Below, piece after piece: positions 57,015 through 64,000 of a stretch of DNA of 64,000 nt (position 1 is the stretch's first letter; each line of letters starts with the position of its first letter). Below the pieces are notes generated by a model. That model was not told the DNA's origin, did no database searches, and saw only the letters and a list, made by a program, of their open reading frames with translations. The translations under genes and the position numbers were made by a program. Source of the DNA: Methylosinus sp. C49 (lineage in GTDB: Bacteria > Pseudomonadota > Alphaproteobacteria > Rhizobiales > Beijerinckiaceae); contig NZ_AP022332.1 in NCBI RefSeq assembly GCF_009936375.1, positions 3,194,501 to 3,258,500 of the forward strand, read 5' to 3'.

Positions 57015-58535
57015 TCAGAAAGAGAAAATCGTTCCCGCGACGAGCGCGTTGGTCCTCACCCCCTGCCCCAGCAGATTATGCGAGACCGAGCGTATGAACT
57101 CGCTCTGAAACGTGACCCAATCGGTGAAGCGATATTTCACGAAGCCGATCGTCGAGGCGTTGTCGGAGACGAGCGCGCCGTCGCCGAGCCGGCCCGGATA
57201 ATCGGCGAGATTGGCGTCGAGATAGCTGACGCCATAGCTGCCGCCGAAGGTCAGGCGCTCGAAGATCGTATAGCCGGCCTGGGCGTAATAGCCGGAGGAT
57301 TTGCGCCGCTCGCCGTCATAGCCGACGCCGTCGAAATAGAGTCCGGTCGTGCCGAGGCCGACGCCCTTATAGCCATAGCCGACCAGAGTCACAGGGCCGA
57401 CGTCGAGCCGCCCGCCGGCGTCTATCGCCATGGAGCGCACGCCGGCGCCACGCGGCAGCAATATGGCGTCGCCGGATTCGACGCGATGCCGCTGGGTGAG
57501 GCCGGAGGTCCATAGCGTGAGCTTCATCCCCGGCGCGAGCTCGCCGATATATTTCACGCGCGCCTGAAAGCCCGGCTGGTCATGCCCGGTCATGACGCCC
57601 GAATAGGGAAGAACGCCGGCCGCCGACACATAGGAGCCGGCGTTGTCGTATTGCTGATAGGGCGAGAAGGCGCCGACCGAGACGGTGACGCCGTGGAAAT
57701 CCGGCGTCGTATAGGTGAGCTGCGGAATCCAATCCGCATAGACATAGCCGAAGCCGATGCGGCCGAGGCTGGTGTTGGAAGGGCTGGCGTTGGCGGCGAT
57801 GGTGCCGGCGCCGAACAGCGTGAAGTCGTTGAGAATAGCGTCTGCGGCGAAGAGGCCGAGATCGCGGCCGACCTTCAGCGAGCCCAAATCCGGCGAGCTG
57901 ATCTCGCCGAACACCTGGCGCAGATCGACGCCCGGCGTGCCGAGCGCCACCGAGGCGCCGGAGCTATTGCCGTTGAGCAGACCGACGCGAATATTATTGC
58001 CGCCGGCATAGAGGCCGAGCGAGAAAGAGACCTTATAGCCCTCCTGCTCGGTCGAGAGATTGAGCGCCAGAGCGCTCGGCAGCAGGCCGGAGCGAATGGC
58101 GGAGGAATTATTATAGATGCTGCCGCCGCCGAGCCCGCCGGCGATGGTCGCCGTTCCCGCCTGCTTGAACTGCTCGGTCGCGAAAAAAGCGAGCTGGCCC
58201 GAGATGCGAACGTCGACCGCGCCGACGCGCGCGCCGATCCCTTTGTCGAGCCGCGTGATGTAGCGATCCGAAGGCGTCGCGACCGGCTGCGCGGCATGGC
58301 TCGCGACAGCCGCGCGGGCCGGCGCGGCGATCTCGGCCGCATGGCGCGCCTTGAGCTTGCGATATTCGCCCTTGGTGAGAATTCCCTTGGCCTTCAGCTG
58401 GTCGAGCAGCTGGTCTGTGGTGTCTGCGCGCGCCGCTCCGGCGAAAATAGAAATGCAGGCCAGTCCTGCCGCCATCACATTCGCCGCCTCGAGCCGCTTT
58501 GGACGCGGGGCGGCCACATCGCCGGTTCCTGTCAT
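57015..58535 (-). CDS. Outer membrane porin
   Basis: A 506-residue outer membrane beta-barrel protein. The export signal (VMAAGLACISIFAGAARA) is preceded by about 20 polar residues, so an ATG at 58475 with GAGGCGG upstream is a possible true start. A short helix-rich segment (QLLDQLKAKGILTKGEYRKLKA) follows the signal. The rest alternates as amphipathic strands and ends with an aromatic residue (GTIFSF), the signature for barrel assembly. The substrate is unknown. A hairpin stands in its leader. Confidence 0.85.
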   Translation of the reverse strand: MTGTGDVAAPRPKRLEAANVMAAGLACISIFAGAARADTTDQLLDQLKAKGILTKGEYRKLKARHAAEIAAPARAAVASHAAQPVATPSDRYITRLDKGIGARVGAVDVRISGQLAFFATEQFKQAGTATIAGGLGGGSIYNNSSAIRSGLLPSALALNLSTEQEGYKVSFSLGLYAGGNNIRVGLLNGNSSGASVALGTPGVDLRQVFGEISSPDLGSLKVGRDLGLFAADAILNDFTLFGAGTIAANASPSNTSLGRIGFGYVYADWIPQLTYTTPDFHGVTVSVGAFSPYQQYDNAGSYVSAAGVLPYSGVMTGHDQPGFQARVKYIGELAPGMKLTLWTSGLTQRHRVESGDAILLPRGAGVRSMAIDAGGRLDVGPVTLVGYGYKGVGLGTTGLYFDGVGYDGERRKSSGYYAQAGYTIFERLTFGGSYGVSYLDANLADYPGRLGDGALVSDNASTIGFVKYRFTDWVTFQSEFIRSVSHNLLGQGVRTNALVAGTIFSF

Positions 58536-58564
58536 TGGCGTTTCCGTTTTTTTCTTGTGAAAAG

Positions 58565-58595
58565 TCCCGGCCGCCCTTCGAAGAGACGGCCGGGA
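58565..58595 (-). promoter_or_regulatory. Stem-loop in the porin leader
   Basis: TCCCGGCCG and CGGCCGGGA form a perfect 9-base-pair stem with a 13-base loop containing TTCGAA. Read on the minus strand, the stem is followed by CTTTTC and ends 29 bases before the porin start. It could be an attenuator or a stabilising element of the porin messenger. Confidence 0.55.
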
Positions 58596-59051
58596 AAGTT
58601 AGGGAGGATTGAGTGAGCCGCTCGTCATCGACCCAGCGGCGCGGGCCTCTTTCCCTGGGAAGGAAAGTGAGGTGACGGCGCGACCCGGCGCCGCCGCTCG
58701 CAAGAGCAGCGCGACGAGATCGGACCGAAATTGTGGGGGGGGCTGCGGCATGACCGCCATTCGCGAAGGAAAGGCGTGTCGAAATGCGGCAGATGAACGA
58801 TCGAGCTCTTTCGATCAGCTAATGTGTCGTCTCGACTTCAAGCACAGCTCCCGATCTATGCTCGCCTCGCAAGAGGAGAGCGACGTATTTCTCGGGATGA
58901 TTAGGCGCGATGCGTCGCACAATGGCAATTAGAACCGCTCGAAATCGCCTCAGAATTGTCACGCTATCGGCTTTGTAGCGGGAACGACTGACGCAGCCTG
59001 CGACAGTCGCGCTCTATTCGATGCAAAATGCGACAGCGCGACAATATGCGC

Positions 59052-59090
59052 AGCGCGGGGGACGCGGCACGATGTCGCGCACCCCGCGCT
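59052..59090. terminator. Hairpin downstream of purH
   Basis: AGCGCGGGG and CCCCGCGCT pair perfectly, and the 21-base interior pairs further (GCG with CGC). It lies 47 bases beyond the purH stop on the minus strand. There is no run of uridines, so it may be a transcript-stabilising hairpin rather than a true intrinsic terminator. Confidence 0.45.
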
Positions 59091-59136
59091 AAAACAATAG
59101 ATTACACAAACATATTGCGCCGCAGCGCAGGCCGGC

Positions 59137-60729
59137 TCAGTGCCGGAAGTGGCGCACGCCGGTCAGCACCATGGCGAGGCCCGCCTCGTCGGCGGCGGCG
59201 ATCACATCCTTGTCATTGACCGAGCCGCCCGGCTGAATGACCGCCGTCGCGCCGGCCGAGGCCGCCGCCAGCAGCCCATCCGGGAAGGGGAAGAACGCAT
59301 CCGAGGCGACCACCGAGCCGACGGCGAAGCTCTCCCGCACGCCGGCCTCGCGCGCCGCCTCCTCCGCCTTGAAGGCCGCGGTGCGCGAAGAATCGACGCG
59401 CGACATCTGCCCCGCCCCGACGCCCACCGTCGCGAGATCGCGCGCGTAGACGATGGCGTTGGACTTCACATGCTTGGCGACGCGGAAGGCGAATTTCAAA
59501 TCCGCCAGCTCGCTCGAAGTCGGCGCGCGCTTCGTCACGACGGAAAGAGTCAGATCGTCGACCACGCTATTGTCGCGCGACTGCGCCAGAAAGCCCCCCG
59601 AGACGCTGCGGAAGGTGAGCCCGCCCGCGCGCGGATCGGGCAGGCCGCCGGTGAGCAGCAGACGCAAATTCTTCTTCGCTGCAATAATGCCGATCGCCTC
59701 CTCGTCCGCCTCCGGCGCGATGATGACCTCGGTGAAAATCTTGACGATCTCGCGCGCCGCCTCGGCGTCGAGCTTGCGATTGACTGCGACAATGCCGCCG
59801 AAGGCGGAGACGGAATCGCAGCGCAGCGCCTTGCGATAGGCCTCGGCGAGGCTCGCGCCCTCGGCGACGCCGCAAGGGTTGGAATGCTTGATGATGGCTG
59901 CCGCCGCCGTGCGCGCTGGATCGAATTCCGCCACCAGCTCGAAGGCCGCGTCAGTGTCGTTGACATTGTTGTAGGAGAGCTGCTTGCCCTGGGCCTGCTT
60001 CGCCGTGGCGACGCCGAAGCGCTTTTCTCCCGTCAGATAGAATCCGGCGCTCTGATGCGGATTCTCGCCATAGCGCATCGGCTCGGACAAATGGCCGCCG
60101 ATGGCGCGCCAGGGCGGGGTCGCCTCGCCGAGCGCGCCGGCCAGCCAATTGGAGATCGCGGCGTCATAAGCCGCCGTGCGGGCATAGGCCTTTTGCGCGA
60201 GGCGCCGGCGCGTCGCCAGAGTGGCGGCGCCGCCATTGGCGGAAAGCTCGGCGAGAAACCCTTCATAATCGGCCGGCTCGACCAGCACGGCGACATCATC
60301 GTGATTTTTGGCGGCGGCGCGAATCATCGCCGGGCCGCCAATGTCGATATTCTCGACGCAAGTCTCGAAAGGCGCGCCTTTGGCGAGCGTCGCCTCGAAG
60401 GGATAGAGATTGACGACGAGCAGATCGATCTGCGGAATGTCATGGGCGAGCATGGCCGCCTCATGCTCAGGATTCTCGCGGATCGCCAGCAGGCCGCCAT
60501 GCACCTTGGGATGCAGCGTCTTCAGCCGCCCGTCCATCATCTCTGGAAAGCCGGTGACATCGGCGATATCGCGCACCGAAAGGCCCGCCTCGGCCAGCGC
60601 CTTGCGCGTGCCGCCGGTGGAGATCAGCTCGACGCCATGCGCGGCGAGAGCCTTCGCCAATTCGACGAGTCCGGTCTTATCGGAGACGGACAGCAGAGCT
60701 CTCGTGATACGGCGCAGATCGACCGGCAT
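59137..60729 (-). CDS. purH: Bifunctional AICAR transformylase / IMP cyclohydrolase
   Basis: Last two steps of purine synthesis, 530 residues. The N-terminal cyclohydrolase domain has [18 protein letters not shown] and STGGTRKAL. The transformylase domain has LRYGENPHQ-type [12 protein letters not shown] and the catalytic KHSNPCG, with DAFFPFPDG and [13 protein letters not shown] near the end. Complete and typical. Confidence 0.97.
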   Translation of the reverse strand: MPVDLRRITRALLSVSDKTGLVELAKALAAHGVELISTGGTRKALAEAGLSVRDIADVTGFPEMMDGRLKTLHPKVHGGLLAIRENPEHEAAMLAHDIPQIDLLVVNLYPFEATLAKGAPFETCVENIDIGGPAMIRAAAKNHDDVAVLVEPADYEGFLAELSANGGAATLATRRRLAQKAYARTAAYDAAISNWLAGALGEATPPWRAIGGHLSEPMRYGENPHQSAGFYLTGEKRFGVATAKQAQGKQLSYNNVNDTDAAFELVAEFDPARTAAAAIIKHSNPCGVAEGASLAEAYRKALRCDSVSAFGGIVAVNRKLDAEAAREIVKIFTEVIIAPEADEEAIGIIAAKKNLRLLLTGGLPDPRAGGLTFRSVSGGFLAQSRDNSVVDDLTLSVVTKRAPTSSELADLKFAFRVAKHVKSNAIVYARDLATVGVGAGQMSRVDSSRTAAFKAEEAAREAGVRESFAVGSVVASDAFFPFPDGLLAAASAGATAVIQPGGSVNDKDVIAAADEAGLAMVLTGVRHFRH

Positions 60730-60898
60730 TCAGGTCCCTCGTTATGGAGCGAAGACGTCGCGGGGAAAGATGTCGCCCGGCGCTTATCATAGATCGCCCA
60801 GGGGAGAAACCAACTGCGTCCTAGAGCGGGACGTGGGAATGACGCTGGAAGCGGCGCAGGTGAATGCGCCCGAGCGTCGAAATGGCGCCGAGCGCCGT

Positions 60899-62296
60899 CT
60901 ATCTCTTCCCCTTGTCGAACGGATTCTCGCCCGAACGCGTCGAGATGCGGATCGGCGTGCCGGGCAGATCGAAGGCGCGGCGCAATCCATTGGTGAGAAA
61001 GCGCTGATAGCTCGTCGGCAACTCGTCGAGCTGATTGCCGAACAGGATGAAATGCGGCGGCCGCGCCTTGGCCTGCGTCATATAGCGGATCTTGATGCGC
61101 CGGCCGGAGACCGCCGGCGGCGGCGTCTCGTCGATCGCGCTCTCCAGCCAGCGATTGAGCCGCGCCGTCGAGATGCGGCGGTTCCAGACCTCATGCACAT
61201 CGAGAATGGCGCGCATGAGCTTGTCGAGCCCATAGCCGGTCACGCCCGAGACGGCCACGACCGGCGCGCCCTTGATCTGCGGCAGCAGGCGTTCGGCCTC
61301 CTCGCGCAGCTTGGCGAGGCGCGTCCCCGGATCGTCCACCGCATCCCATTTGCCGAGCGCAATCACTACCGCCCTGCCCTCGCGCGCGGCGAGATCGGCG
61401 ATGGTCAAATCCTGCTTCTCGAACGGAATGGCAGAGTCGAGCAGCAGCACGACGACCTCCGAGAAGCGCACGGCGCGCAGCGCGTCGGCGCCGGCGAGCT
61501 TCTCCAGCTTGTCGACGACCTTGGCGCGCTTGCGCAGGCCGGCGGTGTCGAAGAGCTTCATATCGCGGTCGCGCCAGCGGAAAGGCACGGAGATGCTGTC
61601 GCGGGTGATGCCCGCCTCCGGCCCGGTGAGCAAGCGGTCCTCGCCGAGCAGGCGATTGATCAGCGTCGATTTGCCGGCGTTGGGCCGCCCGACCACGGCG
61701 ATGCGCAGCGGCTTGGTCGGATCGACCTCGCTGCCGTCCTCATCCGCCGAGACGGCGATGTCGGTCGCCGCCTCTTCGTCCTCTTCCCAATCCGCGGTCG
61801 CCTCCGGCAGCGCCTCCCGCAGCGCGTCGTAGAATTCGCCGAGACCCTCGCCATGCTCGGCGGAGAGCGGCACAGGATCGCCGAGGCCGAGCTCATAGGC
61901 CTCGACCAGGCCGGCCTCGCCCTTGCGCCCTTCCGATTTATTGGCGGCGAGGATCACCGGCTTGCCGGCGCGGCGCACCAGATCGGCGAAATATTTGTCG
62001 TCCGGCGTCACGCCGACGCGCGCGTCGATCATGAAGAGAATGGCGTCGGCGGTCTCGATCGCCGCCTCGGTCTGCGCGCGCATGCGCCCTTCCAGCGTGG
62101 CGGAGGCGCCTTCCTCGAGGCCGGCCGTGTCGATGATGGTGAAGCGCAGATCGGCGAGGCGCGCCTCGCCCTCGCGGCGGTCGCGCGTCACGCCGGGCCG
62201 ATCGTCGACGAGCGCGAGCTTCTTGCCGACGAGCCGATTGAACAGAGTCGACTTGCCGACATTCGGCCGGCCGATGATGGCGAGCGTGAAGGACAT
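60899..62296 (-). CDS. der: Ribosome-assembly GTPase Der (EngA)
   Basis: Tandem-GTPase protein of 465 residues needed for 50S ribosome maturation. The first G domain starts with [18 protein letters not shown] and the second with [22 protein letters not shown] (N/TKxD-type) and KWDAVDD give the guanine specificity. A KH-like domain ends the protein. The ATG at 62296 has AAGGG upstream; an in-frame TTG six codons earlier is less likely. It follows the YfgM-like gene, as in many proteobacteria, though the bamB gene often found between them is missing. Confidence 0.96.
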   Translation of the reverse strand: MSFTLAIIGRPNVGKSTLFNRLVGKKLALVDDRPGVTRDRREGEARLADLRFTIIDTAGLEEGASATLEGRMRAQTEAAIETADAILFMIDARVGVTPDDKYFADLVRRAGKPVILAANKSEGRKGEAGLVEAYELGLGDPVPLSAEHGEGLGEFYDALREALPEATADWEEDEEAATDIAVSADEDGSEVDPTKPLRIAVVGRPNAGKSTLINRLLGEDRLLTGPEAGITRDSISVPFRWRDRDMKLFDTAGLRKRAKVVDKLEKLAGADALRAVRFSEVVVLLLDSAIPFEKQDLTIADLAAREGRAVVIALGKWDAVDDPGTRLAKLREEAERLLPQIKGAPVVAVSGVTGYGLDKLMRAILDVHEVWNRRISTARLNRWLESAIDETPPPAVSGRRIKIRYMTQAKARPPHFILFGNQLDELPTSYQRFLTNGLRRAFDLPGTPIRISTRSGENPFDKGKR

Positions 62297-62346
62297 TGTG
62301 GCCCTTTGGTCCAACGTCGCGGCGACGTCGCCTGTGAGGCTCGCGC

Positions 62347-63054
62347 TTACTTGGCGGGAGCGGGTGCGGGTGCGGCCGGCTCTTTGGCCGCCGGCGGAGG
62401 CGCGGAGCCGCGCGCGGCGTCCAGCAGCGCCTTATAGGCGCCGGCGCGCTGGCGCATGGCGTGCGGAGCCTCCTGATCGTTGAGGATGAGCTTGAAGACG
62501 CGCTCGGCCTCGTCGAAATCGCTGTCCTGCAGCGCGTCGAGCCCGATGAGCTCCTGCGCCGTGTAGCGGAGCGGGCCATTGGCGGTGACGAGCTCGCCGA
62601 GCCGATCCGCCATCTTCTGGCGGTCGCCCTGCTCGAGCAGCAGCACGCCGGCGCGCAGCTTGGCGACCTGCTGGGTCAGCCTGTCGACGCCCTTGTCCTC
62701 GGCGATGGCGTCGAAGGCGGCGACGGCCTTGGCCTTGTCGGTCTTGGCCAGCCCCTCGGCCGCGCGCATGCGCGCCAGAGTGGCGTAGCCCCGCGGCGAA
62801 TCCTTGGCCAGCGCCTCGAAGGCGGCGACCGCCTCGGCGTCCTTGCCGTCGGTCGCCAGAGCGGCGGCCGCGTCGTAGCGCAGATTGGCGGCCTCGGCCG
62901 TTTTCAAGCGATTGGTTTCGAAGAAGCTGTAGACGCCCGTCGCGACGACGACCAGAAACGCGCCGACAAACACCGGCGTCTGATAGCGCTTCCAGAGGTT
63001 GGCCGCCTTGTCCCGGCGGACGTCTTCGTCGACCTCGTGGAAAATGTCGGACAT
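62347..63054 (-). CDS. YfgM-like tetratricopeptide membrane protein
   Basis: A 235-residue single-pass inner membrane protein. The N terminus [20 protein letters not shown] and the membrane helix [19 protein letters not shown] (about 27-45) are typical of the alphaproteobacterial YfgM/TPR_21 family. The periplasmic part is helical repeats, and the tail is alanine-proline rich. In E. coli YfgM works with the periplasmic chaperone network and SecYEG. An earlier frame start would add 19 residues without a ribosome binding site. Confidence 0.85.
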   Translation of the reverse strand: MSDIFHEVDEDVRRDKAANLWKRYQTPVFVGAFLVVVATGVYSFFETNRLKTAEAANLRYDAAAALATDGKDAEAVAAFEALAKDSPRGYATLARMRAAEGLAKTDKAKAVAAFDAIAEDKGVDRLTQQVAKLRAGVLLLEQGDRQKMADRLGELVTANGPLRYTAQELIGLDALQDSDFDEAERVFKLILNDQEAPHAMRQRAGAYKALLDAARGSAPPPAAKEPAAPAPAPAK

Positions 63055-63247
63055 GACCGCTCCTGTCGCGTGGGCGCCGGAGGTTCCGGGCGCGGAGGCC
63101 GCTGTTAGCATGCGCGCGCACGCAAGGCCAGTTCCCCCGGCGTCGCCCGCGCCGAAGCCGGCTTCGCCATGGCCATGGGGCGCCGCGGGAAAATCGCCGA
63201 AGATCGATATAGCGCGGCGCCCGCTCGAGGGGGCTGTCGGCGCGCCT

Positions 63248-63276
63248 GATCCAGAGCCGGCCTGCGGCTCTGGATC
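63248..63276. terminator. Perfect hairpin downstream of the ferredoxin gene
   Basis: GATCCAGAGCC and GGCTCTGGATC form an 11-base-pair stem with a 7-base loop, 20 bases past the ferredoxin stop. No uridine run follows on the minus strand. It may serve as a messenger 3' end or be a dispersed repeat; no second copy was noticed in the window. Confidence 0.5.
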
Positions 63277-63295
63277 GAAAGCGCTCAGGCTAGCG

Positions 63296-63661
63296 TCAAG
63301 CGCCGCCGGGCTCTCCGGTGAATTTCACCAATATGTCCTGGTCGCGCACCACATATTGGCAGGCGAGCCGATATTTGGGCGGAATATCGTCGACCACCGC
63401 GCGGGAAATCTCCTCCGCTGTGATCTTGCCCATGGATTTGAGCTGCGCCTTCTCCTTCTCGGTGAGCGTCGCGCCCATGGTCTTGTCGTCGAGCGGCGTC
63501 ACCTCGATGAGGCAGGAGCCGCATTCGCCGTCCTTGCAATCATGTGGAATAGGAATCTTATTCGCCTCGGCGACGGCGAGTATCGTGTGCGTGTCGCCGG
63601 CGACCGCATAGACCGTCACATTTTTATGGAGAAGAGGGGTGGAGAAGGTGACATCGGGCAT
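63296..63661 (-). CDS. 2Fe-2S ferredoxin with expanded cluster loop
   Basis: A 121-residue plant-type ferredoxin. Cys42, Cys47 and Cys50 form the CX4CX2C motif (CKDGECGSC) and Cys101 (LACQYVV) is the fourth ligand. The gap between the third and fourth cysteine is 50 residues, whereas plant-type ferredoxins have about 29; the extra segment includes LTEKEKAQLKSMGKITAEEI. The electron partner is unknown. It lies alone between a glutathionylspermidine synthase-like gene and the YfgM-like gene. Confidence 0.9.
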   Translation of the reverse strand: MPDVTFSTPLLHKNVTVYAVAGDTHTILAVAEANKIPIPHDCKDGECGSCLIEVTPLDDKTMGATLTEKEKAQLKSMGKITAEEISRAVVDDIPPKYRLACQYVVRDQDILVKFTGEPGGA

Positions 63662-63720
63662 GGCCGTCCTCCCTTATTTTTTATTTGCAGGGAAGAGCGT
63701 ACGCCCCGACTCATTATGCG

Positions 63721-64000
63721 TCAATCGATGATCGCATGCGGCAAAAAGCGCGAGCGATCCGTCGTCACCAATGACGCATCCTCACGCACGCCCATGCCCG
63801 CCGGCTCGCCGCCGACGAGCCAGCAGCCGAGCACGGGATAACGTCCGTCGAAGCTCGGCAACGCGCATAATTGCTGGCGCATGAAGCCTTCGCCGCCATA
63901 GTCGCCACCCGTGCGCGCGAGCAGAGTCTCGCCGTCGTAGAGCGCGACATTGGCGCCCTCGCGCGAGTAGAGCGGCTTGCGCGCATATCGCGTCAAAGAC
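63721..64000 (-). CDS. Glutathionylspermidine synthase family protein, 3' end only
   Basis: The last 93 residues of a gene that begins beyond the right edge of the window. RKPLYSREGANVALYD is the conserved ATP-grasp glycine-rich element of the glutathionylspermidine synthase preATP-grasp family, and the rest (PVLGCWLVGGEPAGMGVRED and a C-terminal FLPHAI) matches the family end. Many bacterial members are related proteins without proven glutathionylspermidine activity. The protein continues to the edge without a stop. Confidence 0.85.
   Translation of the reverse strand, partial: SLTRYARKPLYSREGANVALYDGETLLARTGGDYGGEGFMRQQLCALPSFDGRYPVLGCWLVGGEPAGMGVREDASLVTTDRSRFLPHAIID

Larger units (their letters stand above)
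58536..59136. other. Long gene-free stretch between porin and purH genes
   Basis: No coding region is convincing on either strand; a 107-codon plus-strand frame from 58609 has no ribosome binding site and an implausible composition. The left end must hold the porin promoter and leader hairpin; the right end has the purH 3' region with a hairpin. The centre (58780-59050) is AT-richer and could hide a small RNA, but nothing identifies one. Confidence 0.45.

Noticed and set aside
58609-58932. 107-codon plus-strand frame in the porin-purH gap
   Set aside because: No ribosome binding site, no family features and an unlikely composition.

Overview
The window is GC-rich chromosomal DNA from an alphaproteobacterium, most likely of the order Hyphomicrobiales (Rhizobiales). 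The evidence is the gene repertoire: PopZ (DUF2497), an E1-beta subunit carrying a lipoyl domain, a separate nadA/nadB/nadC operon with TATGCTC-type operators, PtsP with an N-terminal GAF domain, an IalB-like protein, FtsB next to pdhA, and short palindromic repeats of the kind scattered through Rhizobiales genomes. A methylotroph or methanotroph of the Methylocystaceae would fit, but no methane or methanol oxidation gene lies in the window, so that is only a guess. I found no rRNA, tRNA, CRISPR array, transposase or prophage gene.

Layout. 0.3-6.0 kb: a surface-polysaccharide block (manC, gmd, an aldose epimerase, a large GT4 glycosyltransferase). 6.1-8.5 kb: a two-gene exported glutathione-degradation operon (phytochelatin-synthase-like protease plus gamma-glutamyltransferase). 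8.6-10.3 kb: hemC-hemD. 10.6-12.3 kb: a hipBA toxin-antitoxin module with clear operators. 12.5-14.7 kb: priA. 14.8-21.1 kb: two unknown small genes and the pyruvate dehydrogenase genes pdhA-pdhB-pdhC. A ParA-like ATPase and an unknown 155-residue partner sit between pdhA and pdhB, and the E2 subunit has no lipoyl domain. 21.2-24.9 kb: ftsB, popZ, tolC and a Pcm-like protein. 25.1-27.5 kb: Rrf2 and Lrp regulators and cysK. 28-30 kb: pyrB and small unknown or exported proteins. 30.1-34.5 kb: the NAD operon nadA-DUF4202-nadB-nadC. 34.5-38.6 kb: a YdjC-type deacetylase, a GT2 glycosyltransferase, murJ and a DUF2267-like protein. 38.6-45.7 kb: lysC, ubiG, a TPR-methyltransferase, an IalB-like protein, an AT-richer orphan and an O-methyltransferase. 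45.9-51.1 kb: ligA and a membrane GGDEF-EAL protein with degenerate catalytic motifs. 51.4-55.7 kb: ptsP, a GFA protein, prfA and a small exported protein. 55.8-58.5 kb: a GAF-Fis regulator and a porin. 59-64 kb: purH, der, a YfgM-like protein, a 2Fe-2S ferredoxin and the 3' end of a glutathionylspermidine synthase-like gene.

How the genes work together. The clearest functional units are the polysaccharide precursor genes, the exported glutathione pair, the pdh operon, and the NAD operon, whose two operators overlap the promoter and the leader. Several gene orders common in alphaproteobacteria are broken here (hemC from tsaD, popZ from valS, lysC from ptsP-prfA-prmC). AT-richer inserts (hipBA, the ParA cassette, the orphan near 44 kb) and short palindromic repeats lie near some of these places.

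The best candidates for something undescribed are the ParA/ORF155 cassette embedded in the pdh operon, the pyruvate dehydrogenase complex whose only local lipoyl domain is on E1-beta, the DUF4202 gene in the NAD operon, and the paired exported glutathione-cleaving enzymes. All functional statements are inferences from sequence motifs read by eye; no database search was run.
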